14,203 nt of DNA, from contig JBIKRQ010000153.1 of assembly GCA_044349155.1 (NCBI GenBank), positions 1 through 14,203 on the forward strand. The letters are read 5' to 3'. Under the pieces are notes generated by a model. The model was not told the DNA's origin and did not search any database. It was given only the letters and a program-made list of their open reading frames with translations. The translations under genes were made by a program, and so were the position numbers. Position 1 is the stretch's first letter; every line of letters begins with the position of its first letter. Origin of the DNA: VGSZ01 sp044349155 (GTDB lineage: Bacteria > Myxococcota > UBA727 > VGSZ01). Below are positions 13,085 to 14,203 of the stretch, one piece after another.

Positions 13085-14076
13085 CGACGACGACAACGAC
13101 AACGAAGGCCACTGCCGATCTGCTGCAGCCCCTGCTGGATGTGGGCATCGCGCGCGAGCGGATTCTGCAGGCGTGCACTGTGTTGCCTGCGGAGCGGTGT
13201 GCGCTCACCGACCTGGCGTTGCGCGGCGACGTCCGGCGGTTGTCGTCGACGGTGCACAGCCGACGCGCGCTGCCCCCTGAAACGAACAGCGCGATGGATG
13301 GCTACGCCGTGGGCCCCGACAGCGTTGCTGGTGCGGCCACAGCACCCGTCGAGCGCCGCATCGTGGCCGCGAGTCTGGCGGGGCATGCAGCGGGTGTCGT
13401 CCTTGCTGCGGGCGAGGTGGTGGCGATCACCACGGGTGCGGCGATTCCTGCTGGCACTGTTGCGGTGGTGATGCGCGAGCAGTGCAACGAAGCCCGACGC
13501 GCCGACGGCGTGGTCACGCTCAACGTGTTGCCGAAGCCGGGCGAGAACATCCGCGTGCGCGGTGAAGACGTCGACATCGACGGTGTTGTTGGCGTTGCTG
13601 GCGATGTGCTGACGCCGGCGCGCTTGAACCTGTTGTGGTCGGCAGGGCACGTCATTGTCGACGTGGTGCGCATGCCCACCGTGGCGATCCTCGCTTCGGG
13701 CGACGAGCTGCGCGACGTGGGCAGCCCTTAAACCGACGCCCACGTGATCAACTCCAATGCGTGGGCGATCGCGGCAGCGTGCCGTCGTTTGGGCTGTGCT
13801 GTGCGCCTGCTCGGCATTGCTGCCGACACGTTGGCCGATCACGTCGACAAGATGGCCGTCGACGACGTGGATGTGCTGATCACCATCGGCGGTGTGTCGA
13901 TGGGCAGCCACGACTTTGTTCGCCCTGCACTCGAAGCCCTTGGTGCGTCGTTGCAGGTGTGGAAGCTGGCGATGCGGCCGGGCAAACCCCTCGCGTTTGC
14001 CACCCTGCCGCGCGCACGACGGCCGGTGCTGGTCTTTGGCCTGCCGGGTAACCCCGTGAGCAGCCTCGTGACCTTC
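13081..14076 (+). pseudogene. moeA: Molybdopterin molybdenumtransferase, interrupted by an in-frame stop and truncated
   Basis: MoeA inserts molybdenum into adenylylated molybdopterin. Nearly the whole family pattern can be read in one frame: PETNSAMDGYAV, TGAAIPAGTVAVVMRE, GENIRVRGEDV, RLNLLWSAG, VAILASGDELRDVGSP, then a TAA at 13729-13731, then TDAHVINSNAWAIAAA, DVLITIGGVSMGSHDFVRPAL and VFGLPGNPVSSLVTF. The stop replaces a single residue, normally Leu, between GSP and TDAHVINSN, so no frameshift is involved. After VTF (14076) the family continuation, the ELFVRPAL helix and domain IV, is absent. The start is supported by GAGGGA at 13070-13075 and by the overlap with the cytochrome gene. The N-terminus is a seven-threonine run of mostly ACG codons. 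Confidence 0.85.
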
Positions 14077-14203
14077 GTGTCGATTCTCACGAGCATGGGA
14101 CCGCTGGTTTCTCACCAGCTTTCCACCCTTCGCGACCGGTTGAGCCTGTTCATTTGCTCGCTTTCTGTCCAGTCCGTCGGTTTGGCTTGAGCCTTGGCCG
14201 ATA
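14077..14203. other. Unrelated sequence at the right edge
   Basis: From 14077 the sequence no longer matches MoeA and becomes visibly richer in T (TTTCTC, TTTCC, TTCATTTGCTCGCTTTCTG). The moeA frame continues to a TGA at 14188-14190 but encodes no recognisable protein. A small hairpin GCTGGT-N5-ACCAGC lies at 14103-14119. GCTTGAGCCT at 14185-14194 is the reverse complement of AGGCTCAAGC at 11-20. It may be the edge of a mobile or repeated element at which the contig ends. Confidence 0.45.

Noticed and set aside
11486..13102. Minus-strand open frame of 538 codons
   Set aside because: It is antisense to the tetraheme lipoprotein, whose signal peptide and four CxxCH motifs settle the strand.
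13729..13731. Stop-codon recoding in moeA
   Set aside because: TAA is not a known selenocysteine or pyrrolysine codon in bacteria, no recoding hairpin is evident, and MoeA needs no special residue there. Mutation or sequence error is simpler.

Overview
This window is GC-rich DNA with tightly packed genes. Neighbouring genes repeatedly overlap by four bases (ATGA or GTGA), so translational coupling appears to be the usual operon style here. Several secreted lipoproteins (one with a Gly-Glu 'GEGEG' stalk), a pilin-head-like secreted protein, a tetraheme lipoprotein and a tyrosine/homogentisate pathway together suggest a Myxococcota (former Deltaproteobacteria) or similar Gram-negative bacterium. 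This is inferred from gene character only; there is no rRNA or tRNA to settle it.

Layout. The first ~90 bases hold two direct repeats that look like the terminal repeats of an insertion sequence. Bases 263-2395 (+) encode a small uncharacterised protein, an ArsR/SmtB-type regulator with a complete alpha5 metal site, a coupled CzcN/ICMT-like membrane protein, and a DUF4126 membrane protein. Bases 2405-8019 are all on the minus strand. Read in the direction of transcription, they start with the last 44 codons of 4-hydroxyphenylpyruvate dioxygenase, followed by homogentisate 1,2-dioxygenase, a four-helix membrane protein, a MarR regulator with a perfect 17-bp operator, and a carotenoid/stilbene cleavage oxygenase. 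Two separate secreted proteins follow: a lipoprotein and a pilin-head-like protein.

Bases 8051-8110 and 10843-10902 are a perfect 60-bp inverted repeat. Between the two copies lie a 5'-truncated gene, a GEG-stalk lipoprotein, a bidirectional terminator, bolA and a broken START/SRPBCC-domain gene. Genes on both sides of the repeats are truncated, so the repeats mark either real rearrangement points or assembly joins. Beyond them, a divergent pair consists of a carboxypeptidase-regulatory-like lipoprotein (-) and a large lipoprotein (+) that fuses a degenerate 5'-nucleotidase-like domain to a four-heme cytochrome. The latter is coupled to moeA. moeA carries an in-frame TAA and loses its last domain where the sequence changes character about 125 bases before the window ends.

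How the genes fit together. The best-supported functional unit is tyrosine degradation (HPPD to HGD) linked to a MarR-controlled RPE65-family oxygenase. The second is a probable zinc/cobalt-responsive ArsR-CzcN-like pair with a 16-bp-periodic operator array. Single-base frameshifts, a stop codon inside moeA and genes cut at repeats mean that part of the right half is either decaying or contains sequence or assembly errors.
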